DNA from: Cellulomonas xiejunii
GTDB lineage: Bacteria; Actinomycetota; Actinomycetes; Actinomycetales; Cellulomonadaceae
Length of the DNA stretch: 64,000 nt
NCBI RefSeq assembly: GCF_024508315.1
Contig: NZ_CP101987.1
Coordinates: 3,348,001 to 3,412,000, forward strand
Direction of reading: 5' to 3'
Shown: positions 61,469-64,000 of the stretch, piece after piece
Position numbering within the stretch: position 1 is the stretch's first letter
Layout of the letters: each line of letters begins with the position of its first letter
Program-made: the position numbers and the translations under genes
Notes under the pieces: generated by a model
Seen by the model: only the letters and a program-made list of their open reading frames with translations
What the model was told of the DNA's origin: nothing
Databases searched by the model: none

Positions 61469-63022
61469 TCAGACCGTCGGGACGTAGTCCACGCGCTCGA
61501 CGTGGGCGACGGTGCTCGTCGCCGCGCCGTTGCTCGTGCCGTAGACCCCGAGCCACAGGCCCAGGAAGCCGCCGGTCGCCACGGTGTCGAGGTCGGTGGC
61601 CAGGGCCGTGCCGACGACGACGGGCTCGGAGTCGCCCGTGGCGACGAGGAGCTCGAGGTCGACGCCGCGCGCTCGCACGGACAGCGTCAGCGGCGCACCC
61701 GCCGCGAGCGTGGCCTCGCCCAGCACGCGGTCCTCGCCGCGCTGCCGGTGCACGACCCGCGCCCGCAGGGCGTCACCGTCCGGCGTGACGGCCAGGCGCA
61801 CGTGGTCCTTCTCGGACTGCCGCACGGCCACGCCGACCTCCTCGCCGTCGGCGAGGTCCACGGCGACGCGCGCCACGAGGTCCGCGTCCTGGTGCTGCAG
61901 CCGCAGGCCCAGGAACGCGGGGACGTCGACGTCCGCCAGCGTCGCGGGACGCAGCGGCAGGTCCCAGCCCTCGCCGGCAGCGGTCGCGACCTGCGCGGGC
62001 AGCGCCCGCACCGCGGTCCAGCGCGGGTCGTCCGCGGGGACCGTGCCCGACGCGAGACCCTGCACGAGCCCGCTCGCGGGGCCCGTGGCGAACGGCACCT
62101 CGACCTCGTCCGGGACCTTGCCGACGCCCGGCGCGAAGACCGGCCAGCCGTCCTCCCAGACCACGGGGACGAGGAACGTCTCACGGCCCAGCGGGTAGTG
62201 GTAGCCGCCGTACGTGCGCATCGCGAGCAGCACGGCCCACCAGGAGCCGTCCGCCGCCTCGACGAGGTCCGCGTGACCGGCCCCGACGACCGGGTGCTGC
62301 CGCCCCAGGTGCCGGTGCGTGAGGATCGGGTTGCCGCGGGTGCCGGTGTACGGCCCCGTGACGACGTCGGCCTGCGCGATGCTCTCGGCGTGGTGGAACT
62401 CGGTGCCCGCCTCGGCTGCCATCAGGTAGTACGTGCCGTCGACCTTGTAGAGGTGCGGCGCCTCCGCCCAGACGGCGCCCTTGACGGCACCCGACCACAC
62501 CACGTGCTCCGGTCCCGTGAGCTTCTTGGTCTCGGGGTCGAGCTCGCGGATCCAGACCTCGGTCTGGTGGAACCACTCCGGCTCCAGCGCCAGACGCGTG
62601 CCATGGACCCAGATGCGGCCGTCGTCGTCGAAGAAGATCGACGGGTCGATGCCGTCGGCGTCGAGCCACATCGGGTCGGACCACGGGCCCGCGGGGTCCG
62701 TCGCCGTCATGAGGAAGTTGCCGCCCGGGTTGCCCTGCGGCTGGCCCACGAGCGTGCAGATGACCCAGAACAGGCCGTCGTGGTGGCGGATCGTCGGCGC
62801 GTACAGGCCCCCCGACGACTCGATCCCGGCGTAGTCCAGCTGGCCGGGACGGTCGACGACGTGGCCGATCGTCTCCCACGTGACCAGGTCGCGGCTGTGC
62901 AGCACCGGCAACCCCGGGAGGTACTCGAACGTCGAGGTGACGAGGTAGTAGTCGTCGCCCACCCGGCAGATCGAGGGGTCGGGGTAGCACCCCGGCAGGA
63001 TGGGGTTCTTCACGGTGCTCAT
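61469..63022 (-). CDS. glycoside hydrolase family 43 (beta-xylosidase/arabinofuranosidase)
   Basis: A 517-aa cytoplasmic GH43 enzyme without signal peptide. Catalytic residues: base Asp15 in CYPDPS, pKa-modulating Asp126 in GIDPSIFF, acid Glu187 in VWAEAPHLY. The five-bladed propeller is followed by a C-terminal beta-sandwich (about 310-517), typical of the xylosidase/arabinofuranosidase subgroup. It trims xylose or arabinose from xylo-oligosaccharides. ATG at 63022 overlaps the stop of the upstream GH3 gene (ATGA), so the two are co-expressed. Confidence 0.93.
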   Translation of the reverse strand: MSTVKNPILPGCYPDPSICRVGDDYYLVTSTFEYLPGLPVLHSRDLVTWETIGHVVDRPGQLDYAGIESSGGLYAPTIRHHDGLFWVICTLVGQPQGNPGGNFLMTATDPAGPWSDPMWLDADGIDPSIFFDDDGRIWVHGTRLALEPEWFHQTEVWIRELDPETKKLTGPEHVVWSGAVKGAVWAEAPHLYKVDGTYYLMAAEAGTEFHHAESIAQADVVTGPYTGTRGNPILTHRHLGRQHPVVGAGHADLVEAADGSWWAVLLAMRTYGGYHYPLGRETFLVPVVWEDGWPVFAPGVGKVPDEVEVPFATGPASGLVQGLASGTVPADDPRWTAVRALPAQVATAAGEGWDLPLRPATLADVDVPAFLGLRLQHQDADLVARVAVDLADGEEVGVAVRQSEKDHVRLAVTPDGDALRARVVHRQRGEDRVLGEATLAAGAPLTLSVRARGVDLELLVATGDSEPVVVGTALATDLDTVATGGFLGLWLGVYGTSNGAATSTVAHVERVDYVPTV

Positions 63023-64000
63023 GCGTCGTTGACCTCCACGTCGACGATCCGCCGGTCCTCGGCGGTGATCTCGTGCACGGCGCCCGTGACCTGCAGGACG
63101 GCGTGCGGCGTACTCTGCCCCGGCACCATGCGCCGAGTCACCTCGCGGGCGCTGGTGATCGCCCCGCCCGTGGCGTCCGCCACGTCGCCGGGGTCCGTGA
63201 CCGCGGCGTGCGACGCGACCCAGACCTGGACGTCACCGGGCTCGACGACGCGCACGAGCCGGCGGTCGGCGAGCGCGAGGCGCGTCGTGGGCACCCGGAA
63301 CGTGACGCGGCGCGACTGGCCCGGGGCCAGCTCGACGCGGGCGTACCCGAGCAGCTGGGACACGGGCCGCACGACCGAGCCGACCAGGTCGCGCCCGTAG
63401 AGCTGGACGACGTCCGCGCCGGCGACGTCGCCCGTGTTGGTCACGGTGACGGAGGCGGTGAACTCGCCCGCGGAGTCCACGGTCGGGTCGACCTGGAGGT
63501 CGTCGTACGCGAACGACGTGTACGACAGGCCGAACCCGAAGGGACGCACGGGCGTCGGGTCCGTCGACGTGACGTCGGAGCGTCCGCCGAGGATCGGGTG
63601 CAGGTAGCGGAACGGCTGCGCACCGGCGGCGCGCGGCAGCGAGACGGGGAGCCGGCCCGACGGGTTCGCGGCACCGGTCAGCAGCTCCGCGATCGCGTCC
63701 CCGCCGCGCTCGCCGGGGAAGAACGCCTGGAGGACCGCGGCAGGGCGCGGGCCCTCGCCGTCCAGCGCCCACCCGATCGCGTAGGGCCGGCCGGTGAGCA
63801 TGACCATGACGACGGGCGTCCCCGTGGCGACGAGCGCCTCGACGAGCTGGCGCTGCACGCCCGGCAGCTCGAGGGACTGCACGTCGTTCCCCTCGCCGAC
63901 GGTGCCACGACCGAACAGCCCGGCCTGGTCACCGACGACGACGACCGCCACGTCGGCGTCCGTCGCGGCGGCCACGGCGGCGGCGAAGCCGCTCGTGTCG
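63019..64000 (-). CDS. glycoside hydrolase family 3, C-terminal part (5' end outside window)
   Basis: The frame is open to the right edge. Visible are the end of the alpha/beta sandwich (ADVAVVVVGDQAGLFGRGT, GNDVQSLELPGVQRQLVEAL, GTPVVMVMLTGRPYAIGWA, FFPGERGGDAIAELLTGAANPSGRLPVSLPR) and a fibronectin-III-like domain (VTNTGDVAGADVVQLYGRDL). The nucleophile barrel lies outside. It is co-transcribed with the GH43 gene. Substrate likely a beta-xyloside or beta-glucoside. Confidence 0.9.
   Translation of the reverse strand, partial: DTSGFAAAVAAATDADVAVVVVGDQAGLFGRGTVGEGNDVQSLELPGVQRQLVEALVATGTPVVMVMLTGRPYAIGWALDGEGPRPAAVLQAFFPGERGGDAIAELLTGAANPSGRLPVSLPRAAGAQPFRYLHPILGGRSDVTSTDPTPVRPFGFGLSYTSFAYDDLQVDPTVDSAGEFTASVTVTNTGDVAGADVVQLYGRDLVGSVVRPVSQLLGYARVELAPGQSRRVTFRVPTTRLALADRRLVRVVEPGDVQVWVASHAAVTDPGDVADATGGAITSAREVTRRMVPGQSTPHAVLQVTGAVHEITAEDRRIVDVEVNDA

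Overview
The window is very GC-rich (about 73-75% by eye), dense, and full of GTG starts and 4-bp ATGA/GTGA gene overlaps. This is typical of a high-GC actinobacterium. Secreted xylanase and pectin-lyase proteins with Pro/Thr linkers and family-2 cellulose-binding modules, several other glycoside hydrolases and several LacI regulators point to a plant-polysaccharide degrader of the Cellulomonas type. That genus assignment is an inference from gene content. I saw no rRNA, tRNA, phage, transposase or CRISPR.

Layout. 1-5.2 kb: the end of a gamma-glutamyltransferase gene, a lactonase-like amidohydrolase with its FadR-type regulator, a lipoprotein and an HSL-type esterase. 5.6-9.8 kb: a uronate catabolism cluster (uxaC, divergent lacI, fructuronate-reductase-type dehydrogenase), ending on a broken septum-formation gene. 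10-13.4 kb: a thiamine-precursor ABC transporter behind a TPP riboswitch. 13.5-21.6 kb: small regulatory and redox units (ArsR/AHSA1 pair, AEC transporter, XRE-cupin regulator, thioredoxin-reductase-like enzyme, methyltransferase, NarL-type two-component system, multicopper oxidase). 21.6-34 kb: sugar hydrolases (GH42, a GH10-CBM2-GH62 fusion, GH3), an orphan ABC ATPase, the actinobacterial exonuclease/DNA polymerase, and a LacI regulator. 34-42.6 kb: acetyltransferase, PrsW-type protease, cupin protein, then TetR-MMPL-YhgE/Pip. 42.9-49 kb: an ABC importer matching E. coli YtfQRT-YjfF, with its LacI regulator just upstream. 49-54 kb: FMN hydroxy-acid dehydrogenase, a CBM2-PL11 rhamnogalacturonan lyase, and a papain-like protein with a beta-trefoil-like tail. 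54-61.2 kb: idi, a lipoprotein, then a sulfur-acquisition operon that begins with a cysteine-rich leader peptide (SBP, permease, ATPase, flavin monooxygenase, aldo/keto reductase). 61.5-64 kb: a GH43-GH3 pair running off the right edge.

How it works together. Secreted GH10/GH62 and PL11 enzymes would cut arabinoxylan and rhamnogalacturonan. GH3, GH42 and GH43 would finish the oligosaccharides, the YtfQ-type importer could take up furanose-form sugars, and UxaC plus the reductase would process uronates from pectin or glucuronoxylan. LacI-type operator sequences are visible in front of several of these units and appear to be shared between distant ones.

The least explained feature is a dispersed repeat with an 18-bp core, GTGAGAGTGCAATCCAGT. 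It occurs in both orientations, about 24 copies in four intergenic clusters (5.3, 42.7, 52.8 and 61.3 kb), often at 32-33 bp spacing. Other points of interest are the cysteine leader peptide, the GH10-CBM2-GH62 fusion, a degenerate ABC-ATPase-like tail on the MMPL transporter, and shared operator-like motifs in front of the secreted enzymes.
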